Part shown: positions 1-9,094 of the stretch, in pieces
How positions within the stretch are numbered: the stretch's first letter is position 1
How the letters are laid out: each line of letters begins with the position of its first letter
NCBI RefSeq assembly: GCF_040436405.1
Contig: NZ_AP031575.1
Location: 372,001-436,000 of the forward strand
Direction of reading: 5' to 3'
From: Marinomonas sp. THO17
GTDB taxonomy: Bacteria; Pseudomonadota; Gammaproteobacteria; Pseudomonadales; Marinomonadaceae
Length of the DNA stretch: 64,000 bases
Made by a program: the position numbers and the translations under genes
Notes under the pieces: generated by a model
What the model was told of the DNA's origin: nothing
The model's database searches: none
What the model saw: the letters and a program-made list of their open reading frames with translations, nothing else

Positions 1-300
1 ATGTTATTGGGCGGCAAAGGCAATATTTCCGTTACCGCAAACGTGGCTCCAAAAATGGTAGCGCAAGCTGCTGAATTTGCGATTGCTGGTCAGGCAGATA
101 AAGCACAGGACCTCGACTCTTCAATTTCCTCATTACATAAGAATTTATTTCTTGAGTCCAATCCTATCCCAGTGAAATGGGCAGTAAGCCAATTGGGATT
201 GTGCCAAGAAGGGATTCGTTTACCATTAACGCCGCTTGCGGAGCAGTATCATGCTGCTGTGCGACAAGCTATGGTTGAAGCAGGAGTATTATTAGTATGA
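1..300 (+). CDS. dapA: 4-hydroxy-tetrahydrodipicolinate synthase, C-terminal part
   Basis: This is the last 99 codons of DapA, the lysine and diaminopimelate pathway enzyme that condenses pyruvate with aspartate semialdehyde in the cytoplasm. The gene begins before the window, so the ATG at base 1 is internal. The segment GKGNISVTANVAP, followed by LFLESNPIPVKWA and IRLPLTPL, is the conserved C-terminal pattern of the family. The catalytic lysine lies in the missing part. The stop overlaps the start of bamC (ATGA), reproducing the dapA-bamC order common in gammaproteobacteria. Confidence 0.95.
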   Translation: MLLGGKGNISVTANVAPKMVAQAAEFAIAGQADKAQDLDSSISSLHKNLFLESNPIPVKWAVSQLGLCQEGIRLPLTPLAEQYHAAVRQAMVEAGVLLV

Positions 301-1379
301 TGAAACCAATGGTGAAATTGCTTGGTGTAGCAAGCGTAGCAATAAGCTTGTCTGCATGCAGTACCTTTTTTCCAGACCATTCGAATGACTATCAACAAGA
401 AGCGGGTGCTCATACCAAGTTAAAAGTGCCAGAAGGGTCAATTGAGTCTCAGGACACTTTAGTGATTCCAAACGAAAATGAGATTGCTAATTTAGATAAG
501 CCTCAGCCATTTGTTACGCCTCGTGCACCATTTGTCTATTATCCTATGGAAATAATTGGCTTTGCTGAGATGGATGATTCCGTGCAGTACAGGCTGAATA
601 CTTCTACAGCGGAAGCGAAGAAAATCGTTGAGGATTTCTTAACATCCATTCATGGTGCTGGGCAGTCTATTGAGACGCAAACAGACAATCAAATTGTTTC
701 CATTGCATTTGATTTTCAGCCTCAAGGTTGGTGGGCCTCTTTGTGGAGTGATATCACACGTTTGCACCCTTCAAAGACGGCATTTGCCTTCTCCTTTGAA
801 CAACAAGATGATGTTACTTTGGTGAAGCTACAATACCGTGAAGTCAATCAAGATCCTGCTAAGTCAACCGAATGGGCATCACCAATGGCGCAATCTGACG
901 CTGAGTCGATTGCTGTTCGCCTATGGGGAACCTTTGGTCTCCAACTTAATCAGTCTTCTGCCTATTTATCCAATACCAAAGATGTGACAGCGGCATTTCC
1001 TGTCTGGGTTGACCACCAAGGCATGTATGCTATTTATCTAGGTAAGGATCTTTCTGATAATGAGTTTGAGGCAAAACTCAAAGCCGCAGGGATATACTTG
1101 ATGCCCGGTGATGAGAAACTCTTGGCCCCAGTACCGGCTGATAAAGTAGCTCGAGTTGGTGACATCATTGACTTCTCTTTGCCGATAGGCGCTGACGGGA
1201 AAGAACAAAAGCTATTTAATGTTTATCGTCGTGATTTAGATGATGTCAGTTGGCAGGAAAGGGAATATCCGTATCAAATAACCCATCAAAAAGCTGGCGA
1301 CTTTTTGGTAGTGGATGTATCTGCGATGGAGAATCCAGAAATAGCATCTTTTAGAATCGCACAACGATTCATACCTTAA
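297..1379 (+). CDS. bamC: Outer-membrane assembly lipoprotein BamC
   Basis: BamC (NlpB) is a lipoprotein subunit of the BAM complex that folds beta-barrel proteins into the outer membrane. The N-terminus has a short hydrophobic signal and a lipobox ending in L18-S19-A20-C21, so Cys21 should be lipidated. After an extended linker rich in polar residues come two globular segments, in line with the two helix-grip domains of the family. The length of 360 aa is normal. The start overlaps the dapA stop and purC follows 40 bases later, the classic dapA-bamC-purC arrangement. Identification rests on synteny plus the lipoprotein layout, since the family diverges quickly. Confidence 0.9.
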   Translation: MMKPMVKLLGVASVAISLSACSTFFPDHSNDYQQEAGAHTKLKVPEGSIESQDTLVIPNENEIANLDKPQPFVTPRAPFVYYPMEIIGFAEMDDSVQYRLNTSTAEAKKIVEDFLTSIHGAGQSIETQTDNQIVSIAFDFQPQGWWASLWSDITRLHPSKTAFAFSFEQQDDVTLVKLQYREVNQDPAKSTEWASPMAQSDAESIAVRLWGTFGLQLNQSSAYLSNTKDVTAAFPVWVDHQGMYAIYLGKDLSDNEFEAKLKAAGIYLMPGDEKLLAPVPADKVARVGDIIDFSLPIGADGKEQKLFNVYRRDLDDVSWQEREYPYQITHQKAGDFLVVDVSAMENPEIASFRIAQRFIP

Positions 1380-1419
1380 ATAAAATTAATCCCTCGTAAC
1401 TAAAACCGGAGACTCTCCA

Positions 1420-2136
1420 ATGGAAAAACGACAAGAGCTGTATGCAGGTAAGGCAAAATCTGTATTTCGTACAGATGATCCTGACAAGATGGTTCTCGTA
1501 TTTCGTGATGATACGTCAGCATTTGATGGCAAAAAAATGGAGCAGCTTGATCGCAAAGGCATGGTCAACAATAAATTCAATGCCTTTATCATGGCCAAAC
1601 TTCAACAAGCTGGCATTCCAACGCATTTTGAAAAATTACTTAGTGATACGGAGTCTTTGGTAAAATGCTTGGATATGATGCCTGTAGAATGCGTAGTACG
1701 TAATGTGGCAGCGGGTAGCTTGTGCCGTCGTTTGGGCGTGGAAGAAGGCACCACTTTGACGCCGCCAACATTTGAGCTTTTCTTGAAAAACGACGCGCTA
1801 GGTGACCCAATGATCAACGAGTCTCATGTTGAAGCGTTCGGTTGGGCCAAAGCGGAGCATCTGGCGAAGGCCAAAGAGCTGACTTACCAAGTGAACCAGG
1901 TCTTGAAAGAGCTGTTCGCTGAAGGTGGTATGATTTTGGTGGATTATAAGTTGGAATTTGGCTTATACAAAGGTGAAGTCGTTTTGGGTGATGAGTTTTC
2001 ACCTGATGGTTGCCGTCTGTGGGACGCACAAACCAAAGAAAAACTGGATAAAGATCGTTTCCGTCAAGGTTTGGGTAACGTAATCGAATCATACGAAAGC
2101 ATTGGACGTCGTATTGGTATCGATTTCGACGCTTAG
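1420..2136 (+). CDS. purC: Phosphoribosylaminoimidazole-succinocarboxamide synthase (SAICAR synthase)
   Basis: PurC joins CAIR and aspartate with ATP in de novo purine synthesis. The 238-aa protein starts [16 protein letters not shown] and contains the [12 protein letters not shown] nucleotide-binding segment, the [14 protein letters not shown] core and the LVDYKLEFG and [13 protein letters not shown] motifs of the active site. Length equals that of typical bacterial PurC. GGAGA lies upstream of the ATG. A strong hairpin follows the gene, so the dapA-bamC-purC transcript probably ends there. Confidence 0.97.
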   Translation: MEKRQELYAGKAKSVFRTDDPDKMVLVFRDDTSAFDGKKMEQLDRKGMVNNKFNAFIMAKLQQAGIPTHFEKLLSDTESLVKCLDMMPVECVVRNVAAGSLCRRLGVEEGTTLTPPTFELFLKNDALGDPMINESHVEAFGWAKAEHLAKAKELTYQVNQVLKELFAEGGMILVDYKLEFGLYKGEVVLGDEFSPDGCRLWDAQTKEKLDKDRFRQGLGNVIESYESIGRRIGIDFDA

Positions 2137-2156
2137 AATGTCTTGGCAGTGTTTGT

Positions 2157-2180
2157 AAATGGAGGTGAAAACCTCCATTT
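2157..2180 (+). terminator. Hairpin terminator after purC
   Basis: Perfect 10-bp inverted repeat (AAATGGAGGT / ACCTCCATTT) closed by a GAAA tetraloop. The T-rich 3' arm serves as a short U tract. It lies between purC and the lolC start and would separate the two transcripts. Confidence 0.7.
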
Positions 2181-2199
2181 TGCCATGTAAGGATAAATT

Positions 2200-3444
2200 T
2201 TGATTAACTTCCTTCCCGTTACTATTGGTTTACGCTATGCCAGAGCTAAGCGTTCTAACCATTTCATTTCTTTTATCAGCTTTTCTTCTATTGCAGGCTT
2301 GGCGCTGGGCGTTATGGTACTGATTACCGTATTGTCTGTTATGAATGGGTTTGATCGCGAATTGCGTGAACGAATCTTAGGCATGGTACCTCATGCCACA
2401 TTATGGGGAAATCCTTTGCTAGAAGATTGGCGGGAAACGGCAAAGTTGGTTGAAAAAATGCCAGATGTGATCGCGGTAGCGCCTCATATACAAGCACAAG
2501 TGATGTTTCAGTCCGGTGAGAGCGTCCACGGTGCTATTTTGAATGGCATCAATCCAGACATGGAAAAGAAGGTATCCATCATCGACGATAATATGGCGTC
2601 TGGTTCGCTGGATGCGCTCAAGGATAAATCTTTTGGTATTGTCTTAGGCGCCCAACTGGCCCGTCAACTCCGCGTCAATATTGGTGATAAGGTGACTGCC
2701 ATCTTACCAAAAGCGTCTGTTTCTATTGCCGGTATTGCTCCTGTTCTCAAACGCTTCACCTTGGTAGGTACCTTTGAAGTCGGTGCTGAGTTAGACAGCA
2801 GTCTTGCTTATATCAATATCAAAGATGCGGCAAAGCTTAAACGTTATGCACCAGACAGTGTAGAAGCCTTGCGTATATCCTTTGCTGATTTATTTGTTGC
2901 CCCCAAAGAGATTTGGAATATTGCTCGTGCTGTACCGGGGCAAAATCGTGTTAGCGATTGGACACGTACACATGGAAATTTATTCCAAGCCATTCAGATG
3001 GAAAAAACCATGATAGGGCTTTTGTTGTTATTGATTGTCGCAGTAGCGGCATTCAATATAGTGTCCACTTTGGTTATGGTGGTGACGGATAAACGAAACG
3101 ATATTGCTATATTACGCACCATGGGGCTGACTTCTGTTCAGGTAATGTGGGTCTTCATAGTGCAAGGTATTTTTATTGGTATGTTAGGCACCTTAATTGG
3201 CGTTATTTTAGGAGTAAGTTTGGCGCTAAATGTCAGCGACATCATCGCAGGTATTCAACATTTATTCGGCGTGCAGTTTCTTAATGCTGATGTGTATTTT
3301 ATTAATTATTTGCCATCCCAATTGGAATGGTCTGATGTGGAATTGATCGTTACCAGTGCCTTTATTATGACGGTGGCAGCCACTATTTATCCTGCATGGC
3401 GAGCATCGAAAGTAGAGCCAGCGGAGGCGTTACGTTATGAATGA
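2200..3444 (+). CDS. lolC: Lipoprotein-releasing ABC transporter permease (LolC/LolE/LolF family)
   Basis: Inner-membrane subunit of the Lol transporter, which extracts mature lipoproteins from the inner membrane and hands them to LolA. The 414-aa protein has one N-terminal membrane helix (about residues 25-47), a large periplasmic domain, and three C-terminal helices (about 270-400): the MacB/FtsX-type layout. The N-terminal segment LRYARAKRSNHFISFIS and the MNGFDRELRERILGM motif are typical of LolC/E. The start is TTG, preceded by TAAGGAT. It overlaps lolD by 8 bases. No second permease gene follows, so the transporter may be a homodimer of the LolF type, or lolE lies elsewhere. Confidence 0.92.
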   Translation: MINFLPVTIGLRYARAKRSNHFISFISFSSIAGLALGVMVLITVLSVMNGFDRELRERILGMVPHATLWGNPLLEDWRETAKLVEKMPDVIAVAPHIQAQVMFQSGESVHGAILNGINPDMEKKVSIIDDNMASGSLDALKDKSFGIVLGAQLARQLRVNIGDKVTAILPKASVSIAGIAPVLKRFTLVGTFEVGAELDSSLAYINIKDAAKLKRYAPDSVEALRISFADLFVAPKEIWNIARAVPGQNRVSDWTRTHGNLFQAIQMEKTMIGLLLLLIVAVAAFNIVSTLVMVVTDKRNDIAILRTMGLTSVQVMWVFIVQGIFIGMLGTLIGVILGVSLALNVSDIIAGIQHLFGVQFLNADVYFINYLPSQLEWSDVELIVTSAFIMTVAATIYPAWRASKVEPAEALRYE

Positions 3445-4120
3445 GTTGGTGCTAGAGTGTCAGGCGTTATGCAAGCAATATCAAGATGGTAAACAAACCG
3501 TTGAGGTGTTCAAAGATATCAACTTTTCTCTACATAAAGGCCAGGCTTGTGCCATTGTTGGTGCATCAGGATCAGGGAAAACAACCTTACTTAATTTGTT
3601 AGCTGGCTTGGATTTGGCAACGTCAGGTGAGGTAAAGCTAACGCAAATTTCTTGGTCTAATTTAAGCGATGCGAAACGAGCGAAAGTACGTAATCAGCAA
3701 ATGGGCTTTGTCTATCAGTTTCATCATTTGCTAGCTGAGTTTTCTGCATTGGAAAACGTTTTGATGCCTATGTGGATTTCAGGTATGAAAAAGTCAGAAG
3801 CGAAACAGCGAGGTATCGAATTACTTACGCAAGTTGGTTTGTCAGAGCGTCTGTATCATAAGCCGTCCCAGTTATCTGGAGGTGAGCGTCAGCGAGTGGC
3901 CATTGCTAGGGCTTTAGCCAATCGACCTGCTTGTGTATTGATGGACGAACCTACAGGCAACCTAGATGAATTAACCTCTTTGGAGGTGCAGAATTTGATA
4001 AATACACTGAAAACCACATACCAAATGGCCTTTTTGATCGTTACTCATGATGAAAAGATGCTGGATTGGATGGATTCTGCTTATCGTTTGTCGCAAGGTG
4101 AACTAACGTCTCTAAAATAA
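3437..4120 (+). CDS. lolD: Lipoprotein-releasing ABC transporter ATPase LolD
   Basis: ATP-binding subunit that powers lipoprotein release with LolC/E. The 227-aa protein has Walker A GASGSGKTT (about residues 42-50), a Q-loop in FVYQFHHLL, the ABC signature LSGGERQRVA, Walker B CVLMDEPTGNLD and the switch histidine in IVTHD. The FHHLL segment after the Q-loop is characteristic of LolD. The ATG overlaps the end of lolC, which implies translational coupling. The next 174 bases hold short direct repeats of GTCACTTGAGT but no gene. Confidence 0.96.
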   Translation: MNELVLECQALCKQYQDGKQTVEVFKDINFSLHKGQACAIVGASGSGKTTLLNLLAGLDLATSGEVKLTQISWSNLSDAKRAKVRNQQMGFVYQFHHLLAEFSALENVLMPMWISGMKKSEAKQRGIELLTQVGLSERLYHKPSQLSGGERQRVAIARALANRPACVLMDEPTGNLDELTSLEVQNLINTLKTTYQMAFLIVTHDEKMLDWMDSAYRLSQGELTSLK

Positions 4121-4294
4121 CCCCGAGTTTGAATCAAGAGTGTCACTTGAGTAAAGTTACCTGAGTAGAGTCACTTGAGTGCTAGGCTTTTATTTGAATG
4201 GATTGGGTAAGAGGAATTCTATTTTACTCTTAAGCTTGTTCACTCTTTAAGCTTGTTTATTCATTAACCCTTGGCGGGACAAAATAAGCAAGCC

Positions 4295-4807
4295 TTATTG
4301 GTTTCGCTGTTTTCGTTCTTGCCAACGTTTCACCACATGCAAACGCCATAAGACAATAATTGTCACATAACTAATGGCACCAATAACCAATCCTGACACA
4401 ATGGATCCTGTGTAAAGTGGTAACCAGATATGCTCAAGCTTATTCCAGATCCACTCAACTGACAGCTGGAATTTCTTACCGCTTTCAATACCAAGGATCA
4501 GACTGCCTACTTTGTAATTGAAGTAGAAAACAAAAGGCATAGTGATGGGATTGGTAATCCACACAAGGGCAATAGACAAGGGAATATTCGCACGTAATGG
4601 GATGGCAAACATGGCCGCGGCGAGCATTTGAAAGGGCATAGGAATAAAAGCCCAAAATAAACCGTTGAAAAATGCTCTGGCGACAGAACGACGATTAAGA
4701 TGCCATAAATTTGCCTCATAAATTTGTGATCCAAGAAGAGCTAAAGCTTTGTTCTCTTTTAGCTTTTCTGGATTAGGAATGTACTTCTTTAGATAATTCT
4801 TAGGCAT
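4295..4807 (-). CDS. DUF2062 membrane protein
   Basis: A 170-aa inner-membrane protein of the DUF2062 family, whose function is not established. It has hydrophobic segments at roughly residues 45-70, 80-100 and 130-155. It carries the family hallmarks FNGLFWAFIPMPFQM and ALVWITNPITMPF. It lies divergently from comEC with about 45 bases between the starts. The same neighbourhood (lolCD, DUF2062, comEC, exbBD) is known in Pseudomonas, which supports the assignment. Confidence 0.85.
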   Translation of the reverse strand: MPKNYLKKYIPNPEKLKENKALALLGSQIYEANLWHLNRRSVARAFFNGLFWAFIPMPFQMLAAAMFAIPLRANIPLSIALVWITNPITMPFVFYFNYKVGSLILGIESGKKFQLSVEWIWNKLEHIWLPLYTGSIVSGLVIGAISYVTIIVLWRLHVVKRWQERKQRNQ

Positions 4808-4851
4808 AATTAAATAACAGTCATTTAGCCGTCATAAGACAAGGAGGTCTT

Positions 4852-6786
4852 ATGTTACTTACTAGTTTGTCTAGTATGATTGGCGCCATTTTGGTGCCGA
4901 ATGAGTATTTGTGGCTGTATTCTACTCATATCATTTTGGTCTGTCTCTATCTAATACGCACAAAGCGTGTATTAGTTTTGTTTTTGACGCTAATTTCATT
5001 ATTTGCTGTGTGGTTTTCTGAAACGCCAGCAAGTCATAACGTGACATTAAGTGAACAAGACCGCTATTTCATCAACCTGCATCAACAAACTTTACTTATA
5101 TTAACAAACGACAATAGGTTGCCAGATCAAGAATTCAGTAAGTCTGTCGCTGTTCGTCTGCACTTCCCGCAACTGCTAGGTGATATTAACAATCGAGATA
5201 AAAAATCTACGGCTAAATTAGCAGAAGACAACTTATTATTTAATGATATTAACTTGGTTTATAGTACGCACATCCCTAACCATTATTATGAAGTCAGTCT
5301 GATGCGCTATGCCTTGGCGGATCGCTATGGTGCTTGGTGGTTAAAGCAACTTTATATTGAAAGACAAGCTGCGCTATTAGATTTGGCTGTTAAGGAAAAC
5401 ATCGATTTGCCTTTTTCATTGCGTCGCAGCGTGATGGAAAGTTTAGATAATTCATTACAGCAGTTTGCTTCTTGGCGATTTTCTAAGGCGCTGCTATTTG
5501 GCCAAGATGACGATTGGAGCCAGCGAGACTTATGGGTAGTGAGAACCTTAGGGTTAGCTCACTTATTTGTCGTATCGGGATTGCACGCTGGTTTTATGTT
5601 TCTCATTGGTGTGTTGGTCGCTAAAACCTTATGGCAGTTATTGCCTGCCAGACTCTTGTTAAGTGGTTTAACAAGACATCATGTTGAACTCCTTTGTATT
5701 TTTCCCTTATTGATCTTATACGGTTATTTGACGCAATGGGGAGAACCTGTCATTCGTGCCACCATAATGTTGACCTTGTATTTGCTGAGTCGATGCTTGC
5801 AAATGCGCTGTTCAGCTTTGCAGATTCTTGCTTTGACATTATGGATAGTATTGCTAATTAACCCACGACAAATTTTAAGTCCTGGTTTGTGGCTTTCGTT
5901 CAGCATGGTGTACTTATTAATCGGTTTTTATTCTATTGCAAGGTTCAAATGGCGTCGTTTACTAGCCAGTCAGCTCATGCTCAGTACCGCTTCTATGGTG
6001 TTGATTTTGGGGTGGCAAGAAGCCATTTCCGTTACTTCCATAGTTATTAATCTCGTATTGATACCTTTTGCTGCCATGGTTTGGTTTCCTTTTGGATTGT
6101 TGGCATCGTTAGAGGTCTTATTGTTATCCAATGATCGACTTTATGCCGTTTTGGAACGTATGTTGAAACCTTTATGGGACTTCTTAGAGCGTTTGGTGTT
6201 CGAGCTTCCTTTGCTTTTCTTTGCTCCATCTTACTCTTTGATTACCAAATGGCTTTTGCTAATGACGCTGATGTTTTGGGTATTCCAATCGCCATTGCGT
6301 CGAGGTTGGTTGGCCTTAGTTTGTATTTGGTGTGTTTTGTTTTATGGCGAAATGGGTTGGCAAAATACAGCCGATGTACTTATAGCCCACGGTAACGGTG
6401 GTTGGTTTATTGAAAAAAACCATGAGAGATTGGCGTTAAAAGAGTTGGATGAGTCGCAACGTCAGTTATTTTTAGACGGTTATCATGTCGCCAAGGATAA
6501 TACTCTATTGTTGATGGCCGAAAGGGATCAAAGCTATTCAGCTAAACATCTCTTAGCACATGACGTTGATTGGTTGATCGTGCCAACGGAGCTGGTTTCA
6601 GAACAGCAAGATTTATGGACAGGATTATCAATAAATTGGTTGGATATTGATCAAAATGAGAGTCTCTTCTTGTATTTTGAAGAGACAAGGTTGCGTGTTA
6701 AGCACAGTCGATGTCAATATGCATTTTTTCTCTTTAAATCTGACACTTGCATGCGTGTAGAAAAGTTAGAGAGTATGTTAAATTAG
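4852..6786 (+). CDS. comEC: ComEC/Rec2-family DNA uptake channel protein
   Basis: Polytopic membrane protein expected to form the inner-membrane channel for transforming single-stranded DNA. An N-terminal extracytoplasmic region precedes the Competence domain, visible around HLFVVSGLHAGFMFLIG (residues ~235-252) and continuing through many hydrophobic helices to about residue 500. The family is often 700-800 aa with a C-terminal metallo-beta-lactamase domain. Here the protein ends at 644 aa, and the last 130 residues show no HxHxDH motif. The domain is either lost or very degenerate. The start has a consensus AAGGAGG 5 bases upstream. The end overlaps open frame belonging to exbB. Confidence 0.88.
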   Translation: MLLTSLSSMIGAILVPNEYLWLYSTHIILVCLYLIRTKRVLVLFLTLISLFAVWFSETPASHNVTLSEQDRYFINLHQQTLLILTNDNRLPDQEFSKSVAVRLHFPQLLGDINNRDKKSTAKLAEDNLLFNDINLVYSTHIPNHYYEVSLMRYALADRYGAWWLKQLYIERQAALLDLAVKENIDLPFSLRRSVMESLDNSLQQFASWRFSKALLFGQDDDWSQRDLWVVRTLGLAHLFVVSGLHAGFMFLIGVLVAKTLWQLLPARLLLSGLTRHHVELLCIFPLLILYGYLTQWGEPVIRATIMLTLYLLSRCLQMRCSALQILALTLWIVLLINPRQILSPGLWLSFSMVYLLIGFYSIARFKWRRLLASQLMLSTASMVLILGWQEAISVTSIVINLVLIPFAAMVWFPFGLLASLEVLLLSNDRLYAVLERMLKPLWDFLERLVFELPLLFFAPSYSLITKWLLLMTLMFWVFQSPLRRGWLALVCIWCVLFYGEMGWQNTADVLIAHGNGGWFIEKNHERLALKELDESQRQLFLDGYHVAKDNTLLLMAERDQSYSAKHLLAHDVDWLIVPTELVSEQQDLWTGLSINWLDIDQNESLFLYFEETRLRVKHSRCQYAFFLFKSDTCMRVEKLESMLN

Positions 6787-6812
6787 CGACAAACCTAAAA
6801 TGGAGAGAGACC

Positions 6813-7439
6813 TTGTTAAGCTTTATTCAATCTGGTGGTTTTTTTATGTGGCCACTACTTGCGTGTTCGATTTTAACACTCGCTATTATTCTCGAACGAT
6901 TTTGGACATTACGCAAAAACAGTGTCGCTCCAAAAGGCTTATTAACCGATGTTATGATGCGTCTACGAGACGATAAAATGACCTTGGAATATATTCGCAG
7001 CATGCAATCCAAAACCGGGTTAGCTTCCATTTTTGCGGCGGGTCTCGTCGCCTCTAAACACGGTCGCAGTGCTATGAAAGAAAGTGTTCAAGAAGCGGCC
7101 AGTCATGTTATTCACGAACTTGAGCGTTTTATGAATACCTTGGGAACCATAGCCGCCATTTCCCCTTTGCTTGGTCTACTTGGTACGGTTGTGGGAATGA
7201 TTAAGGTCTTCTCTGTCTTGATGGAGAATGGGGCGGGTAATACGGCATTATTAGCGGGTGGTATTTCAGAAGCCTTGCTGACCACTGCCGCGGGACTGGG
7301 GGTGGCAATTCCTGCTTTGATCTTTCATCGTTTTTTTGCTCGTCGCATTGATGAGTTGGTGGTGACCATGGAACAGCAATCGACCAAATTAGTAGATGCT
7401 TTACACGGTGATCGAGAAAAATCAGGAGTGGCACAGTGA
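6813..7439 (+). CDS. exbB: ExbB/TolQ-type proton channel protein
   Basis: Inner-membrane MotA/TolQ/ExbB-family subunit that, with ExbD, converts proton motive force into mechanical energy for a TonB-like partner. Three hydrophobic segments are visible: WPLLACSILTLAIILERFW near the start, ISPLLGLLGTVVGMI, and LTTAAGLGVAIPALI. The last two are the family signature. The frame is open from 6747, but I place the start at the TTG at 6813 because GGAGAGAG precedes it and the earlier frame lies inside comEC. This gives 208 aa. GTGA overlap with exbD. The comEC-exbB-exbD-lpxK order is conserved in gammaproteobacteria. Confidence 0.9.
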   Translation: MLSFIQSGGFFMWPLLACSILTLAIILERFWTLRKNSVAPKGLLTDVMMRLRDDKMTLEYIRSMQSKTGLASIFAAGLVASKHGRSAMKESVQEAASHVIHELERFMNTLGTIAAISPLLGLLGTVVGMIKVFSVLMENGAGNTALLAGGISEALLTTAAGLGVAIPALIFHRFFARRIDELVVTMEQQSTKLVDALHGDREKSGVAQ

Positions 7440-7858
7440 AATTTCGCCGTCAAAAAATAGACGACGTACAAATCAATCTAACGCCATTAATTGACGTGGT
7501 TTTTTTGTTGTTGATTTTCTTCATGGTCAGCACCACCTTTAATCAAAGCACCGAGCTTACCATTGACCTGCCAACGGCTACTTCGGATGCGCCTGCCAGT
7601 GATAGAGACAAAACCGTTGAACTAGTGATTACCGCTGACGGGCAATATGTGATTAATGGTCAAACCCTGATTAATGAAAATGTGGCTACTTTAGTGCAAG
7701 GTTTAGAAGAGATCACCCAAGGGGATAATTCTCGCCCCTTGATCATTACCGCCGATGCCAATTCGTCATATGAGATGGTCATGCGTGTGTATGATGCAGC
7801 AGCTAAACTTGGCATTACTAAATTGGCTCACACTGCACAGAAAGAGACCAATCAGTGA
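7436..7858 (+). CDS. exbD: ExbD/TolR-family biopolymer transport protein
   Basis: 140-aa partner of ExbB. A short cytoplasmic N-terminus, INLTPLIDVVFLLLIFFMV membrane helix with the conserved proton-carrying aspartate, and a periplasmic domain are all present. GTG start overlaps the exbB stop by four bases, and its own stop overlaps the GTG of lpxK, indicating tight translational coupling across three genes. Confidence 0.93.
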   Translation: MKFRRQKIDDVQINLTPLIDVVFLLLIFFMVSTTFNQSTELTIDLPTATSDAPASDRDKTVELVITADGQYVINGQTLINENVATLVQGLEEITQGDNSRPLIITADANSSYEMVMRVYDAAAKLGITKLAHTAQKETNQ

Positions 7859-8874
7859 GTTTAGAAATTTGTTTTACTAAGTCTTGGTATCGTCGTTTAG
7901 GTTGGACGCAAGTTTTTCGACCTCTACAGCCCTTGGTGAGACACATTGTTAACAAGAAAAGACAGGACTTTCTAGCGCATAAAAACGCTCCATACCGTGC
8001 GCCTGTTCCTGTTGTGGTTGTGGGCAACATAAGTGTGGGGGGGACAGGAAAATCGCCAATGGTCATTGCGCTAAGCCAATGGCTGAGCGCACAAGGTTAT
8101 CGGGTTGGCCTGATTTCACGTGGTCACGGCGTACAACTTGATACTCCTATCCTAGTGACTGCTGCAAGCTTAGCCAGTGAAGTGGGTGATGAACCTGTTA
8201 TGCTGGTACAAAGAACGGGTTGCCCAATGGCGGTGTTTACTGAGCGTAAACTTGCTATTGAGACCTTGTTAACGAACCATGATATTGACATCATCATTAG
8301 TGATGATGGCATGCAGCACTACGCGATGGCGCGAGACATAGAAATTGCTATGGTCGATGCACAAAGAGGTTTAGGCAATGGTCAGCTTTTGCCTGTAGGG
8401 CCTTTACGAGAACCAAAATCCCGTTTAGGAACAGTGGATTTCGTGGTAAGCATTACGGAGCACATAACGCCTGCTTTGCAGCAATTGGCTTTGTCTATTC
8501 ACCATTTTCCCCTAACTAGCTCGACTTTGTCTTCTTTAGATGGTCTGCGTAGTGTAAGCTGCCAACAAGCCTTTAAGGAAACTCACGATTGGCATCTGAT
8601 GGCTGGGATAGGTAATCCGCAACGTTTTGAGAACACCTTGTTGTCCTTAGGTCTGCCCGAAGGATACACACATCACTGGTACTCGGATCACCATGCTTTT
8701 TCCGCTAAGGATATTATCAGAGACCGAGCCGTCATAATGACAGAAAAAGATGCCGTAAAATGTCGCCATTTGGAGATAGAAAATCAAGCCGTGTGGTATT
8801 TACCTGTCACACTGAATTTATCTGAAGCCTTTAAAGAGGCTTTTTTAGCCAAATTAAATGATATTAAACATTAA
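7855..8874 (+). CDS. lpxK: Tetraacyldisaccharide 4'-kinase
   Basis: LpxK phosphorylates the 4' position of the lipid A disaccharide precursor at the inner membrane. The 339-aa protein has the P-loop in GNISVGGTGKSPMVIAL (about residues 57-73), the SDDGMQHYAMARD motif and the LPVGPLREP motif, all diagnostic. GTG start within the exbD stop. The Trm112-like ycaR gene follows 22 bases later. Confidence 0.96.
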   Translation: MSLEICFTKSWYRRLGWTQVFRPLQPLVRHIVNKKRQDFLAHKNAPYRAPVPVVVVGNISVGGTGKSPMVIALSQWLSAQGYRVGLISRGHGVQLDTPILVTAASLASEVGDEPVMLVQRTGCPMAVFTERKLAIETLLTNHDIDIIISDDGMQHYAMARDIEIAMVDAQRGLGNGQLLPVGPLREPKSRLGTVDFVVSITEHITPALQQLALSIHHFPLTSSTLSSLDGLRSVSCQQAFKETHDWHLMAGIGNPQRFENTLLSLGLPEGYTHHWYSDHHAFSAKDIIRDRAVIMTEKDAVKCRHLEIENQAVWYLPVTLNLSEAFKEAFLAKLNDIKH

Positions 8875-8896
8875 ACTGCATTAAAGAAGACATGTT

Positions 8897-9094
8897 ATGA
8901 ATAAATCTTTACTTGATATCCTGGTGTGTCCCATCACCAAATCCAGTCTAACCCTTAACAAAGAGGGGACTGAGCTTATTAGTAAAATGGGAGGAATCGC
9001 TTACCCAATTCGTGATGGCATTCCTGTTTTATTGGAAACCGAAGCGCGTACCTTAACAGCTGATGAACGTTTGGATTCGGGCAGTAAAAAATGA
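8897..9094 (+). CDS. ycaR: Trm112/YcaR-family small protein
   Basis: 65-aa protein of the Trm112p-like family, typically found between lpxK and kdsB. It starts [18 protein letters not shown] and has the [13 protein letters not shown] core. Only one cysteine remains of the usual zinc-binding CPxCK type site (CPITKS). Its role in bacteria is not settled. It overlaps the next gene by ATGA. Confidence 0.9.
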   Translation: MNKSLLDILVCPITKSSLTLNKEGTELISKMGGIAYPIRDGIPVLLETEARTLTADERLDSGSKK

